DNA of 64,000 nucleotides from Tetmemena sp. SeJ-2015 (lineage: Eukaryota; Ciliophora; Spirotrichea; Sporadotrichida; Oxytrichidae). The DNA lies in assembly GCA_027382625.1 (NCBI GenBank), contig JAJKFJ010022618.1, positions 1 through 64,000 on the forward strand, in the 5' to 3' direction. A model generated the notes under the pieces. The model worked only from the letters and a program-made list of their open reading frames with translations. It searched no databases and was not told the origin of the DNA. A program made the translations under genes and the position numbers. Shown piece after piece: positions 23,495 to 35,964 of the stretch. Numbering within the stretch: position 1 is the first letter of the stretch; each line of letters opens with the position of its first letter.

Positions 23495-24282
23495 TCAATT
23501 CATATTCTTTTCAATCTGCTCTCTAATGAGCTTTGATCTCTACTAAAGTTCCTTCTTGTCCTAGATGCCTGACTCAACTCCATGTTCCTCAATGATCTTC
23601 TTAATTAGTATTTCGTTGAGAATTCCACTTTCAATGTCACTAAGGAAAGTGTCTTTGATTTTGTTCTGCACTTCCTCTAGTTTCTTGAATCTCTCCTCAC
23701 TCACCTCAATGTCTGACAACACAAACTTGTCAAATTGGTCCAGACAAGAAATGAGGATATTCTTGCTGGGCTCGTTGTAGAGAGTTGGCTCTGCTTCGAA
23801 TGGTGACTTGAGTTTGGTAAAGAGCTATTGAGCTTAATGTGTATTCTGAGTCTCCTTGCTCCAGACTTCCTCAAACCTCTCTGAGAGATTCTTAAATACA
23901 GAGATGTGCTCCAAAACTAGTGGGAGGTTCATTTTCTTAGCGAATGCAGCAAGATCCTCCTACTCTTTGAGTAGTGCTTTAGTAGTTTGGAGATCTTTCT
24001 CGAGCTGAGATTTGTTGAGGTTTAGGTCCTCCACTTCCTTTTTGAGAGCTTCTCTTTCTCTGTTGGCTTAGATGCTCTTGATGTAGCAGTCTGAGCAGAG
24101 GAACTAGCACTGCTGCTTGTATTAGACGAGCTTGGAGGAGGACCAGAGATCAAGATCCTTCAAAGTGTCGTCATGGTAGGAGGCAAAGTAAATGTTGACT
24201 CTGTTGAGTTTGATAGCGCACTTTGCACAAACTTGATCTCCTCTTAAGTAAATGTTGTCTAGGGTGGTTGTGATGCTTGCAT
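23495..24282 (-). pseudogene. Type A copy 4, full length but one base missing at the start
   Basis: Everything from the second or third codon to TGA 23495-23497 is open and colinear with type A copies 2 and 3 (CAKC, CSDC, VFKNLSERFEEVW, tail KLIREQIEKNMN). At the start, sister copies read ATGCAAAGC; here it is ATGCAAGC, so the ATG at 24282 is out of frame and no other in-frame ATG precedes the zinc module. Total length is 788 instead of 789. A sequencing error, an upstream start or real inactivation are all possible. Confidence 0.75.
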
Positions 24283-24639
24283 TGTAGTTCTTATTTAATT
24301 ATTATAATTATAATTGTCCATTATTTATTAAATAGTCTTTTATTTGATTATGAATATTTAATAATTAATATTTATTCCCAAATATTATAATTTAATTTAT
24401 CTCTTAGAATAATTAATTTAATTTGTATCTGTCCTATTGTAACAATTTTAAAACTTAATTTACTTCCTTCATATAAATTCTCTATCTTTTTTAATAAATA
24501 ATCATTAATAAAAATCAATATCTTCTATACATAAATAAATGGTAATAAATATATAGCAAATTTTGTTTAATTTTAGTAAGAACTCCTAGACAAAATTTCA
24601 AAGTAATTTTAATAACTTCTTATTATAAGATGAATACGA

Positions 24640-25740
24640 ATTCATTGTCGAGGATTCTTAAAACTTAAAATAAATGCTTTTATAGGCTGATCTCTAGTAG
24701 CTCTAATGCATAGCAGTTTAGAATTCGGTCTATATATTATTTGGTTTGCGCATTAATTATTACACTCCGAAAAAATGTTTAATTCCAAAATAAAATATAA
24801 TTCGCAAGACTTATTAATGCAAAGTAGACAATAAAGCAAACATTTGCACATCTACATCTTTCAAAGTAGCTTCTTATTAATATGCAATACTCTTAAATGC
24901 AATTAATCTATCGGCAATAATGTTTCAACAGATAGGTAGAGCTCATACGGATTCATTCATAATAAATGTCAAGAATGATAGCATTGCCTTTGATGATAAC
25001 TTTTGACCTATCATATCATGATCAGACTCAGAAATAGCTTTAAAGTAACTATTCTCAATAGATTTAGGCTCCTTAAGTACCTCATTATGAGTGAATGACA
25101 AGCCAAATTCATTCTCAGTAATGCGTTCATTATTTATGCTAGTTTTTTTAGAGTTTTCATGAGATACGTGATTTGGTGGAAAAATAATTAAAGTAAGCAA
25201 TGATATAGAGTTAACAGCAACACGCTTCTGTCCAAGAATTATACACATTAGCTCAGCTACTTATCATCATACATAAAAAATAGGGTGAGATTTAGTAAAT
25301 TTTATTACTTAAAAATTGTTCTATGCAAAGATTTTTTTTAATGGTGTGTTTTCCTGAATTTTGAGAGGCATGTTTCTTGCTGAAAATAACACTTGGGTTG
25401 CATTTTAATCAGAAGAAGAGGCTCAGAAATCTAATACAAATGAGGACCCTATTAACAAGATGTTTATTGCAGTCAGGAATCTTAAAACTTAAGCTTACAA
25501 GCATGCACTTAAATCTATATGGATATCATTAATCTTGGCAGAATAAAATTCAAAGACTACAGAGCAGATATTGAACTTGTTAATCTTGACTTTAATAATT
25601 TGAATAGAAGATTTTAAATCAAACTGCCAAGTATCAGATCTTATTGAGATCAACATGTGAAAGCATTATTTTTACTTTTTAAGAATACTTGATTATGCAT
25701 TCGTATTCAAAGCAGAGAGGAAATTATTAAATATCTTAAA
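24640..25740 (-). pseudogene. Gene F, decayed copy 2
   Basis: Paralogue of 17,640-18,760. The best-preserved part (25,248 down to 24,943) reads ENEFGLSF, then SYFKAISESDHDMIG and FLTFIMNESV before TGA, matching copy 1 residue by residue at most positions. Beyond it NIIADRLIAFKSIAYQQ corresponds to NIIADGLLIFESIADQQ in copy 1. Several frame changes. It lies upstream of type A copy 4, whereas copy 1 lies upstream of type B copy 2, so it did not simply duplicate with the doublet. Confidence 0.6.
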
Positions 25741-26068
25741 TCGATTTAAAAACTAATACGAACAAAATTTTTCAATATATTATAATTTCTCTCTTTATTT
25801 AAATCTTTTTTAAATGATTACTCTATTAAAATATTTATAAAAATATTTTTCTTTTTTTTCTAAATAATTTAAATATAGATAAAAACATTATATACCCTTT
25901 CAGATACCTTTATAAAATTCATCCATTTAATTTAAAATTAAATGAAATAAAAATTATAGTTTTTTTTTTAAATAAATAAACAGTACTTATTTATCATAAA
26001 TTGATTAATTATTTTGAGTTTAAATTAGATTTAAATTAGATTCGATTAAGGATTTATGGAAATTAATT
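25741..26068. other. AT-rich spacer
   Basis: Nothing supported. Confidence 0.5.
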
Positions 26069-26857
26069 TCATTAAAAAGATTTTTCAATTTATTCTCTAA
26101 TAAGTTTCGATCTTTGCAGAAGCTCTTTCATGTCCTCCGTGGCGGATTCTTCTCTGTGGCCTTCAATCACCTTCTTAATTAAAATATCATTGAGGATTCC
26201 ACTTTCAATGTCGCTTTAAAAACTCTCTCTTATTTTATTTTGCATTTCATCAAGCTTCTTAAGTCTCTCTCCTCTAGCTTCAATTCCTTACTCAACAAAC
26301 TTGTCAAATTAGTCAAGGCAAGAAATTAAAACTCTCTTGCTTGGTACTTTATACAATTCTTGAACATTTGCAAATGGTGACTTCAGCTTCGTGATTATTT
26401 CTTGAACTTCATGAGAAATCTAGGTCTCACAGTTCCAAACTTCTTCAAATCTCTCAGAGAGATTCTTAAAGACTGTGAGGTGCTCCACAACTAGAGACTG
26501 GTTCATTTTCTTAGCGAATTCTAGCAGCTACTACTGTTCTTTAAGTTGAGCTTTGGCAGTTTGTACTTCCTTTTGAAGTTGAGCCTTGGTGAGTGAGAGT
26601 TCATCGGCTTGCTTTTATATAACTTCCTTTCCCTAATTGGCAAATGTGCTCTTATTATGGCAATCCGTGCACAAGTATTGAAATTCCTGCTTGATTTGAA
26701 TGAGTTTTGCAGAAGACCAGAGATCAAGATTTATCAAGGGATCGTCGCAATACTAAACCAAGAAAATGTTTACTTTGGTGAGTTTGATTGCGCACTTTGC
26801 ACAAAACATATCACCTTTTAAATGGATATTGTCTAATGTAGTTGTAATGGAATGCAT
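26069..26857 (-). CDS. Type B copy 4, intact
   Basis: 262 residues, ATG at 26857 (MHSITTTLDNIHL) to TGA 26069-26071. Cys pairs CAKC and CTDC. Its first dozen residues resemble type A more than type B, while the body (ADELSLTKAQLQKEV, QEIITKLKSPF, TEDMKELLQ) is type B; copy 2 (16.5 kb) is the nearest relative. Possible exchange between A and B at the 5' end. Confidence 0.87.
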
Positions 26858-26946
26858 AATAAATATTCTAGGATAATTTCTATTTACTTTTTAAATTTAT
26901 TATTAAATAATTTTATTCAGAATTTATTTAGAAAAAAGGTCCTATT

Positions 26947-26954
26947 GAATATTC
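26947..26954. promoter_or_regulatory. Upstream GAATATTC palindrome
   Basis: 90 bases upstream of the ATG at 26857, context TTGAATATTCAAAG. Confidence 0.5.
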
Positions 26955-27049
26955 AAAGACAAAATAATTAGATGGTGGAAATAGAAATAAGTATTTTTAA
27001 TAATAAATTATTTAATTTAAATTTATTATTATGCTTATAGATTTTTGTG

Positions 27050-27960
27050 CAAAATTATATCACTTAGAGAGCGAGAAAATTATAAAAAGTTGATTAATAT
27101 AAAAGTATAAACTGTTCATTATAATGACTTTTATGTTTATATAATTTGTAAAAATGAGCTATAATGATATCCAAAACTTGGAGATATATATATCAACTAA
27201 CAAGAATTTCTTAAGAAAAAGAGATTTATACCTTTCTAGCAAACTTATGTAAAATTATGCAAACTTCAGCAGCCTTTAATTGTAAAAGTGTGTCAGAACA
27301 ATTAATCACTTTGCAAATGTCTTTTTGTGTAGAAAAGTATAATTTCTAATGTTCTGAATTAAAATCTCACAAATAGCTCTATCTCAAACTTAAAGATAGA
27401 TTATCACTGATAAGATTGCTACCAATAACTACTCATATCGTGGCAATTTTTTTTACAGAATAGCTTACTTAAAACCTCTTATCTAATTATATCTTCAAAT
27501 TTTAGTAAAATACTCTTCCACAGAAATTCAATACTTCCTAGCACTTTAGAATACATGTTAAATTATTAAATTAAATTAAAATGAATAAATTTGACTTTTA
27601 TAAAATCAGAAATCATAAATAGCTAATTATTTTATCTCATATATATTTTTAATTTTCATTTCTTTACAAAAATAAAATACAACTTATTTAATAATAAATT
27701 GATTAAAGAGCTCTTATTTACAGCTACAAAAGATTTTAAATCGAAAATGTTTTATTTAATTCTTATTTTGGGCAAATAAAGTTATTAATTTTCTATAAAT
27801 ATTATTCGCAAAAACATTATAAAATCGTTTTAAAAAAAAATATAGAATAAAATAGTTATAAGATTTAAAATTTAAATTATACTTTTATTTTATAAAATAA
27901 TTCTTTAATTTAACATTTAAATTCACTAAAAAATTTCAAACAAACAAACACATATTTAAA
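27050..27960. repeat. Type B upstream spacer unit 2 and type A downstream spacer unit 3
   Basis: The first half (27,050-27,480) resembles 22,200-22,830 and 30,545-31,270. The second half (27,530-27,960) resembles 13,261-13,990 and 18,930-19,620. Together they form a complete inter-doublet spacer. No coding frame supported. Confidence 0.55.
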
Positions 27961-27989
27961 TTTAAACTCTTAAAGAATTAAGGTAAAAA

Positions 27990-28730
27990 TCAATAGATAC
28001 TCTTTTCAATTTGTTCTCTGATAAGTTTTGACCTCTGTTGAAGTTCTTTTTTGTCCTATATGCCAAATTCAACTCCATGCTCCTCAATAATCTGTTTAAT
28101 TAATAAATCGTTGAGGATTCCACTTTCAATATCACTTAAGAAAGTGTCCTTTAGTTTGTTCTGTATTTTATTTTTTAAAAATCTCCCCTCTTACTTAATC
28201 GATTCCAAAATTGCTTTGTAAATAATTTAGAATATTTTTTGCTTTTTTTGTTTAAAATTCGGTTCTCCTTCTAATGGAGACTTGAGCTTTGTTGCAAGTT
28301 GTTGAGCTTCACTGATATTGTGAGTTTCCTTGCTCCAGACTTCCTCGAACCTCTCTGAGAGATTCTTAAATACAGTAGCATGCTCTAAAATCAGAGGGAG
28401 GCTCATTTTTTTTGGAATCAAAGCTTCTTGCTCTTTGAGTTGACCTTTAGTTTGGACCCCTTTTCAAGTTGAGTTTTGTTGATTTTATTTCCCTCCTTCT
28501 TTTGAAAACTCTTTCAAAAAAAATTTTGTCCTTTATTTTGCAGTCAGTGAAAGGGGAACTAGACCTTTTTTTAAATTATATGACCGGGGGAAATGTTGAA
28601 GATTCATTAATGATTAGTCTTCATGAGAGACAAAGTTAATATTAACTTTATTGAGTTTGACTTTGCATTAATTGCATACCTGCTCTTCTCTTAAGTAGAT
28701 GTTATCTAATGTGGTTGTTACAATTTGCAT
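27990..28730 (-). pseudogene. Type A copy 5, degraded in the middle
   Basis: ATG at 28730 (MQIVTTTLDN) with CNQC intact, and a C-terminal part ending at TGA 27990-27992 in the usual IEKSIY. Between about 28,380 and 28,610 the frame shifts repeatedly and homopolymers are expanded compared with copy 3; another damaged spot is near 28,160-28,240. The second Cys pair cannot be read. The pattern fits low-quality sequence over an originally normal gene about as well as decay. Confidence 0.7.
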
Positions 28731-28803
28731 TTTGATAGAATTAATTATTAATATTATAATTACAATTATCCAAACTCTATTATATAGACTTTTAGGGGAT
28801 ATT

Positions 28804-28811
28804 GAATATTC
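28804..28811. promoter_or_regulatory. Upstream GAATATTC palindrome
   Basis: 74 bases upstream of the ATG at 28730. Confidence 0.45.
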
Positions 28812-29585
28812 CATGAATTGAATTAGAGTTACAAGCTTAAAATTTAATTTATCAGTTATATTATTTGAATTATATACTTATATTTTAAATGTGGGATAAA
28901 TTAAGCTTTAACAACTCCATTATATGAATAATTTTTATCTTTTTTTATAGCTAATAAAATACCTTCTAATTGAAATTATTTATTTATTTTATCGAGTGTT
29001 ACAGTCAAACTAATCTGGCGAGACTAAGATCTCTTTTTACTGTAATTATTCTAAATGAATTTAAATATTTCTTTTCTATTTTAAATTCTTAATTTTTTTT
29101 AAAAAGGGGTTAGTTAAAATTTTTTTTATTGAACAAATTTTTTTTAAAAAATGATTAAAAGAAAAGAGAAAAAAAATTTCTAAAACCATAAAGAACTCTC
29201 AATCAGAAACGGAATATATAATTTAATTGTTCTCCGAACTTGAAATTCTTATAAATACTATAAATAATTTAAAAATAATTTTAATTGGATTTATTGTATT
29301 ACTCCGAAAGTAGAATTTCATTAATTTCTTTTTTTAAATAAAAATTTTTAAAAATTTTAATAATAATTTATTTAATTTCTACTTTGTTATTTATATATAA
29401 ATAAACAATTAATAAATTAAACTTTTAAATGTTATATTCAAACAAATCATTATTCAGAATATAATAATCAATACTTATATATAAATATCTATAATAAAAA
29501 AAAACAATAAAATTTATTATATTTCTTGAATTTAAATTTAATAATTAAATGCTATAATTAAAAGATTATGAGAAAAATAATAATT
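28812..29585. other. A/B intra-doublet spacer
   Basis: AT-rich; several long A/T runs at 29,090-29,170 that may be poor sequence. No gene. Confidence 0.5.
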
Positions 29586-30374
29586 TCACTAAAAAGATTT
29601 TTCAATTTATTCTCTTATGAGTATAGATCTCTGAAGTAGTTCCTACATGTCATCTGTACCAGAATCTTCTCTGTGGCCTTCAATAATTTTCTTGATTAAA
29701 ATGTCATTGAGGATTCCACTATCAATATCACTTTAAAAACTCTCTTTTATTTTGGATTGCATTTCTTCAAGTTTCTTTTGTCTTTATCCTCTAGTTTCAA
29801 TTCCTTTCTGAACGAGTTTGTCAAATTAGTCAAGACAAGAAATAAAAACTCCCCTGCTGGGTTCTTTGTATAAATCCGTTGCTCCTTCAAATGGTGACTT
29901 CAACATTGTAATGATCTCATGAACCTCATGTGAAATCTAAGTCTCTTAATTCCACACTTCTTCAAATCTTTCAGCAAGATTCTTAAAGACTGTGAGGTGC
30001 TCCACAACCACAGACTAGTTCATTGAGTTAGCGAATGCAATAAGTTGTTGCTGCTCTTTGAGTTGAGCCTTGGCAGTTTGGATTTCCTTTTCAAGTTGAG
30101 ATTTGTTGAGAGTGAGATCGTCCACTTGCTTTTAGAGAGCTTCCTTTCCCTAATTGGCTTTTGAGCTTTTAGTGCGGCAGTCCGAGCACAAGAACTGAAA
30201 CTCTTGCTTGTACTGAATGAGTTTTGCTGAAGACCAGAGATCGAGATTGCTTAATGAATCTGTGTGATAAGAAGTCAAATAAATGTCGACTTTGTTGAGT
30301 TTGACTGAGCACTTTCCACAAAGCAGATCTCCTGGTAGTTGGATATTGTCAAAGGTGCACATCACAGTTTTCAT
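29586..30374 (-). CDS. Type B copy 5, intact
   Basis: 262 residues, ATG at 30374 (MKTVMCTFDNIQL) to TGA 29586-29588. Cys pairs CGKC and CSDC. Nearly the same as type B copy 3 over the first 75 residues; these two are the most recently separated B copies. The full C-terminal form ends IEKSFQ. Last member of the A/B doublet series. Confidence 0.88.
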
Positions 30375-30457
30375 TTTTTATAATAGTTTTATTTTTAATT
30401 TTATTAATTATAAATATATAATTTCACTCTGAATTTATTTGGCAGAATAGTTCTTTT

Positions 30458-30465
30458 GAATATTC
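30458..30465. promoter_or_regulatory. Upstream GAATATTC palindrome
   Basis: 84 bases upstream of the ATG at 30374, context TTGAATATTCAAAGC. Confidence 0.5.
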
Positions 30466-30544
30466 AAAGCTGTTTTAACTAGATCGGATTTAAATATAAC
30501 ATTTAATATAATAAATTGTTTTACTTTTTATTTTATAATTTTTT

Positions 30545-31270
30545 GTTGTAAAATTTTAATAGCTAAACATTAATCAAATTAGCAACTTTTCATTACCGTT
30601 ATGTTAATATATTTTGTAAAAATGAGCTTTAATGATTTCAAAAACTTGAAGATATATATCATCTATAAAGATTATCATAAATCAAAGAGAATATTTTCTC
30701 CAAACAAAATTTAGCAAGTTCAACAGTCTAAACCATGAATATTGGTAAAAATAAAGCCATTATCAAATTTTATAATATCTTTTTTATTACAATAAAAAAT
30801 AATTTCTAATATTTTATATTAAAATATTCGAAATAACTCGATCTCAAACTCTAACAATAGATTATCAATTATAAAATAGTAGAGTTTGCAATCTCTACTT
30901 GCAACGATAAAAGCAAAAATTTATCACTAAGTTTAGATTGACTACTCATCAAATTATATATTATTTTTTAGGACTTTTGCTAACACATCTTTTGAACTGG
31001 AAAATAAATTGATCTGTAGGAAAAATTTTCACTCTAACTCTGAATCTAGATAAAGTATAAATCACGAATTAGAATCACCTAACACCATAAAAAAATAAAC
31101 TAGTGACTTCCCTGCCTTGAAATTTTTTTTCTACATTGCTTTAAAGTAAACGCAATCTTTAGAATTGAGTCTCAAACTTCAATCAAATTCATTAACTGAT
31201 ATTTCAGATTTTTAATCCCTCATATTATAAATAAGCTTGGTGATAATCTTTAAAATCCTCATCAATTTAT
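30545..31270. repeat. Type B upstream spacer, unit 3
   Basis: Related to 22,200-22,830 and 27,050-27,480. A short stretch near 31,265-31,300 also matches 22,835-22,860. No coding frame supported. Confidence 0.55.
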
Positions 31271-31477
31271 GCTTACCATACTTAAGTATTGGAAGCAAAA
31301 ACATGAAAAAGAGCAAGCATATAATAGGCTCGCTTTAAAAATATTTGAATATAATAATTATGAAATAAGGTATATTTTATATATTAAAAGTCATTTTGTA
31401 AATGCAGCTCCAAAGCCGCTAACTCACTCAACTTTCAAACTTTATTTTAATTAAAATATAAAAGATACAAATCATAG

Positions 31478-32266
31478 TCAAAACATGTTCTTGTAAATCT
31501 ACTCCCTAATCAATTTGGTTCTCTATAAGAGTTCCTTCTTTTCCTCAAATCATGATTCCTTTATTTGTTCTGACAAAACCTTCTCTATAATCTATTCCTC
31601 CAAATTTCCACTTTGAATCTAACTTGTAAAATCATCTTTAAGTTTTATTTTAAATCCTCAAACTTCTTAATCTTAAGTTTGCTTTTTTCTTTATCCTCTT
31701 CAACATACTTGTCAAGTAGATCAATTATATTGATTAAAGAATCCTAAGTTGGTTCATGGAATATATTCTGTTCATACTCGAGAGGTTGCTTCAGCTTCGC
31801 AATAATATTTTTAGCTCATGATCATTATTTTATGGCATATCCTTGTTCCAAAGTTCTTCAACTGTCTCTCCCAGATTTTTGAATACGTTAAATGATCAAG
31901 CACCAGAGATAGATTCATATTACAAACCAATTCCACTATAGATGCATTTTATTTTATCTAAATTTTTGCCGCTGCCAGATCTTATGAGAGTGTGACCTTT
32001 TCGTTTGTGAGCTCCTCAATTTTTAATTACTGCAATGCCTTTTCTCTTCCGTCCCGAGAATTATTTTCATAGCAAGGAGTGCATAAAAACTAAATTAGGC
32101 CTGAGACTTGGACAAGCTTAGCAGACGACCAGAGATCAAGCTCTTTCAGAGGACCGGAAGAGTAGCGCTTTAAATATATGTTTACTTTCTCAAGTTTAAT
32201 TTAGCATTAAGCGCAAAACACTTCTCCTCGAAGATGGATATTATCGAAAGTTAGGTTTATATTCAT
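31478..32266 (-). pseudogene. A-like family copy with compensating frameshifts and a nonsense codon
   Basis: ATG at 32266 (MNINLTFDNIHLRGE) with CAQC and CTPC pairs and the ELDLWSSAKL motif. Near 31,885 one base is missing relative to siblings (ACGTATTC for ACxGTATTC), and further shifts follow. A TGA stands where siblings have a Gly codon before the tail KKELLQRTKLIREQI. Total length is still 789, the family norm, so gains and losses balance. Confidence 0.7.
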
Positions 32267-32752
32267 ATATTATTTATTTCGTAGAATCAATTATAATTAT
32301 TTATCAGATATTTGTCTTTAATATTTTATTCGTTGATAAATATTTAAAATGATTAGGAATTTAAATAGAATTTAAAATGTTAAAAACAGTTTTAGGTTTA
32401 TTGAAATTTCGTTTTTACCATTTTAAATTATATTTCCTCAATAATTATAAAGTAAGATTATTAAATTTATTCTTTTAAAAAAATAATACTAAATTACTTT
32501 CAGATGCAATGACTTATATCGTTTATACTAATATCACTATCTTAATACACACTTTACTTTTAGAGTTATCTACATTTAAATCTAAAAAAAAGAATATTAT
32601 TAATTAAAGAAGCAAAATTAAATTTTAAAAGCTAATAATATTGAATAAATTACATCTTAAAAACTTTAAATTTCGTGTATGATACATTTAGTTTTTAATT
32701 TAATGAAAATTTTCGATTTGAACTTTAAATATTTAACTTAAGTACTATTTAC
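32267..32752. other. AT-rich spacer
   Basis: No feature recognised. Confidence 0.5.
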
Positions 32753-33514
32753 TCAATTACTTTGTTTAAACATCTGAGCCTCTATCAATTTAATTCTTTC
32801 TAGTAGTTCACATTTGTCATCAAGTTTCTTATTCCTCTGATTTTTTATCAAGAATTTTTGAAATGCATATTTATCAAGAGTTCCATCATCAAGCAGCTTT
32901 CCATACTGATTTATAAATTGCTATTGAAAAGAATAGAGCCTCTGACTTTGCTTCTCACAATTTTGAATTTCAGTTTTCAACTTATCCTTAACTTCAGAAA
33001 TAACTTCACTGAAAATGCAATTCACAATTGCATTATTGCATAAACTTAAATGCTTATTCCTAAATTCTAAGTTAGTTGCAAGTTCAAGCACTGGCACTTA
33101 TAAATTAGTGACTTGCGTGAATTTCTATTTATATTCCTCCATTATTTAAAGAAAAGAATTAATCTTTTCTTCATCAAAGTTCACATTTTTATGCTGTTAC
33201 AACTCTTCTAGTTTATTTGCTACCTGTTTAAGTTTGAGGTTGAGGTGGGCTATTTCATCATCTTTTTTCTTGATTTGATCTTTAAGTTCTAAATATTCTT
33301 ATTTCCAAGGGCTCCCAGCTTGTATATAAAAGCAAGACTAGCAAAGTAGTTGATATCTGATTTGAAAATGGAATATCCTACGTTACTGAACCTCGATTTT
33401 CATCTGTTGCAAATCCGAAGAGATGAAAAAGTAATTTAATTTCATAAAACAGACATTACATGTGTTTAGTTTATGCTCATCATGTGAGTTTAATGTTGCA
33501 GTCTAATACACCAT
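32753..33514 (-). CDS. Type D double-CxxC coiled-coil protein, intact
   Basis: 253 residues, ATG at 33514 to TGA 32753-32755. First pair CNVC; second pair CQSC. An 'LKDQIKKKDDEIAHLNLKLKQ' heptad-type coiled coil follows, then PVLELATNLEFRNK and the type D signature LLDDGTLDK with the tail LLERIKLIEAQ. Forms a tight cluster with the copies at 34.6 and 36.0 kb. Confidence 0.87.
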
Positions 33515-33879
33515 TTCAATTTTATTCAAAAAATTATATAATAAAAATATTATACAGAGAATCTATAATAATAAAAATGTCTATAAAATAAAGAATAAAT
33601 TAAAATTAATTTTCAGTAGAAAGAACAAATAATTTAATTACAATATAAGTATAAAATATATGAAAATCACTAAAATTTATTTCTTAAAATTAAGAAATTA
33701 ATATATATATATAACTTCATTTGTTAATTTACCATGATTCATTCTCAATTATAATCATTGTGCTGCTTTAAGATATTTTTTGCATTTTTAAATTATTTTA
33801 TTTAAGCCTTATATATAGAATGATAAATAGAAGGAAAAAATATTTCAATAAATGAGTAACAAAAAGATATACGATATAT

Positions 33880-34155
33880 CTGAGGTCCTTTCTTTTATAG
33901 AGGCCTATTTTCTGTTGCTTCAGCAACGCAACGGTCTGTTTTTTTTTTTGGATTGGCAATCAAAGCTTTTAGGTGGCAATCATACAACATGTATTATATT
34001 TGTTCGCAGACTTGGACAAGTTTTGCCTCCAACCAGAGATGAAAAGGTTTGTATTTTAGTGGTTTAAGTGTTTGTTAATGATTTAAAGCTTAATTTCTCA
34101 TTTCCCACATAAAATTTCTCCTTTAAGATGGATATTATCAAAATTTAGGTTTATA
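33880..34155 (-). pseudogene. N-terminal relic of an A-like copy
   Basis: Resembles the first 90 codons of the 37.1-37.9 kb gene, including the LLKQ-encoding block near 33,920 and the region around the second Cys pair. Start ATG is lost. The first CxxC reads C-G-K then TGA, and a poly-T run at 33,941 breaks the frame. The rest of the gene is absent. Confidence 0.6.
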
Positions 34156-34564
34156 ATTATTAATTATTTTTCCTTATTATTATACTTTATCAGATTTTAC
34201 TCTCTAAATATATCATATATTTTGATAACTATTCATTTTGATTAATGCTTAATTAATTTTAAAAAGCATGAATGAAAATTTTAGGTTTATAATAATTAAG
34301 CTTTATTAAAATAATTCAAAGTATTTTCTCAGTTAATATAACAAGAAATATTTACTTCATTTTTACGAGAGATACAATTTTAATAAGCAAAAGATGCTAT
34401 AAATATTCAATAATCATATTTAAAATTGAATAATATAAAATAAATATAGCAGTGGAATAATAAAATCCTCAGTACTAATTAAATTGTATGTATTTTTATT
34501 GGAAATTTATTTGAGGATACTTTAAAGTTTAGAAAATATACTATATTATTTAAAAACAATTTAA

Positions 34565-35326
34565 TCAATCTTTGTGATAAAATATCTGAGTCTCAATCAA
34601 TTTAATTCTCTCTAGTAGTTCGCATTTGTCGTCAAATTTCTTATTCCTCTGATTTTCAATCAAGAATTTCTTAAAAACATCTTTATCTATAGTTCCATCA
34701 TCAAGCAGCTTTTGATATTTCTTTGTAAAATCCTATTAGAAAGAAGAGAAACTCTGGCTTTGCTTCTCACAGTTTTAAATTTCAGTTTGCAACTTATCTT
34801 TGATTTCTACTATAACTTCTTTGAAAATGCAACTCACAGCACCATTAGTGCACTAAGGAAGGAATTTATTATTAAATTCAAAGCTTATAACAAGTTCAAG
34901 CATCGGAATTTATATATTAGTGACTTGAGTGAATTGCTATTTATAATCCTCCATTATTTAGAGAAAAGATTTGATCTTTTCTGCATCTAAGTTCACATTT
35001 TTGTGGTGTTAAAACTCTTCTCGCTTATTTGTTTCCTATTTAAGTTTGAGACTGAGGTTGATTATATCGTTATCTTTTTTCTTGAGTTGATCTTTAAGTT
35101 CTTAATTTTCAGTTTACCAAGGGATCCCTGAGTTTAAATAAAAGCAATAGCAGCAGAGCAGTTGATATCTTACTTGCAAATTGAATTTCTAAGAATTCTC
35201 AACTTCGATTTACCTCTGTTGTTAATCCGAAGATATAAAAAAATAATTTAGCTTCATAGAGTATTAACTACACTAGTTAAGTTTTTGAGCATCATCAGAG
35301 ATCAAAGTAGTAGTATAATACACCAT
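34565..35326 (-). CDS. Type D protein, intact frame but first Cys pair altered
   Basis: 253 residues, ATG at 35326 to TGA 34565-34567. The first pair is C-S-Q-Y rather than CxxC, so one predicted zinc ligand is Tyr; the second pair (CCYC) is kept. The rest is colinear with the 36.0 kb copy, including LLDDGTIDKDVFKKF and LLERIKLIETQ. The open frame with a lost ligand suggests recent relaxation or divergence of the zinc module. Confidence 0.85.
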
Positions 35327-35964
35327 TTATAGTTTGAATTAAAATAATATTATTTATTAAAAAATAAGCCAGTCTAAAATATTCTAAATATTCGATTTAA
35401 CAAGATTAATAAAATAAATCAAATTTTAAAAGCAAAAATAACTTATTTATTTACTGAATAAATAAAATAGAAACACACGAAAATTATTTTATGAAATTTA
35501 AAAAGTCTCTTAGATATATGCTTGTAACTTTATTTATTTATATCATTATCAAGTTGAATTATTCGTTTAATTATGATTGATTTGGAGACTATCTTTTTAT
35601 TTTTATATTATAATAATAACAAACATAATAAAATAGATAAAATAATCATTCTTTAATTAATTGAGTAGCATAATGAAATAACTTAACAATGCACGAATCA
35701 CGCTTCAAATATTATGAAGAAATATGGATGGCGACTAATACTTATATAAAGAAATATTTACATCATATTTACGCTAGAGACAATTTTAAAATTAGCAAAA
35801 AGATCTATACTCATTTTAAAAAATTGTAGAAAATAAAGTAAATAAGAATAAAATTCTAATCTTAAATGTTAATATTTTTCCATATTATTCTTTTATTGAA
35901 AATTCTTTTTAATACATTTAATTATCAAGATTGTGTACTCTTTATTTTATCTAAAACAATTTAA

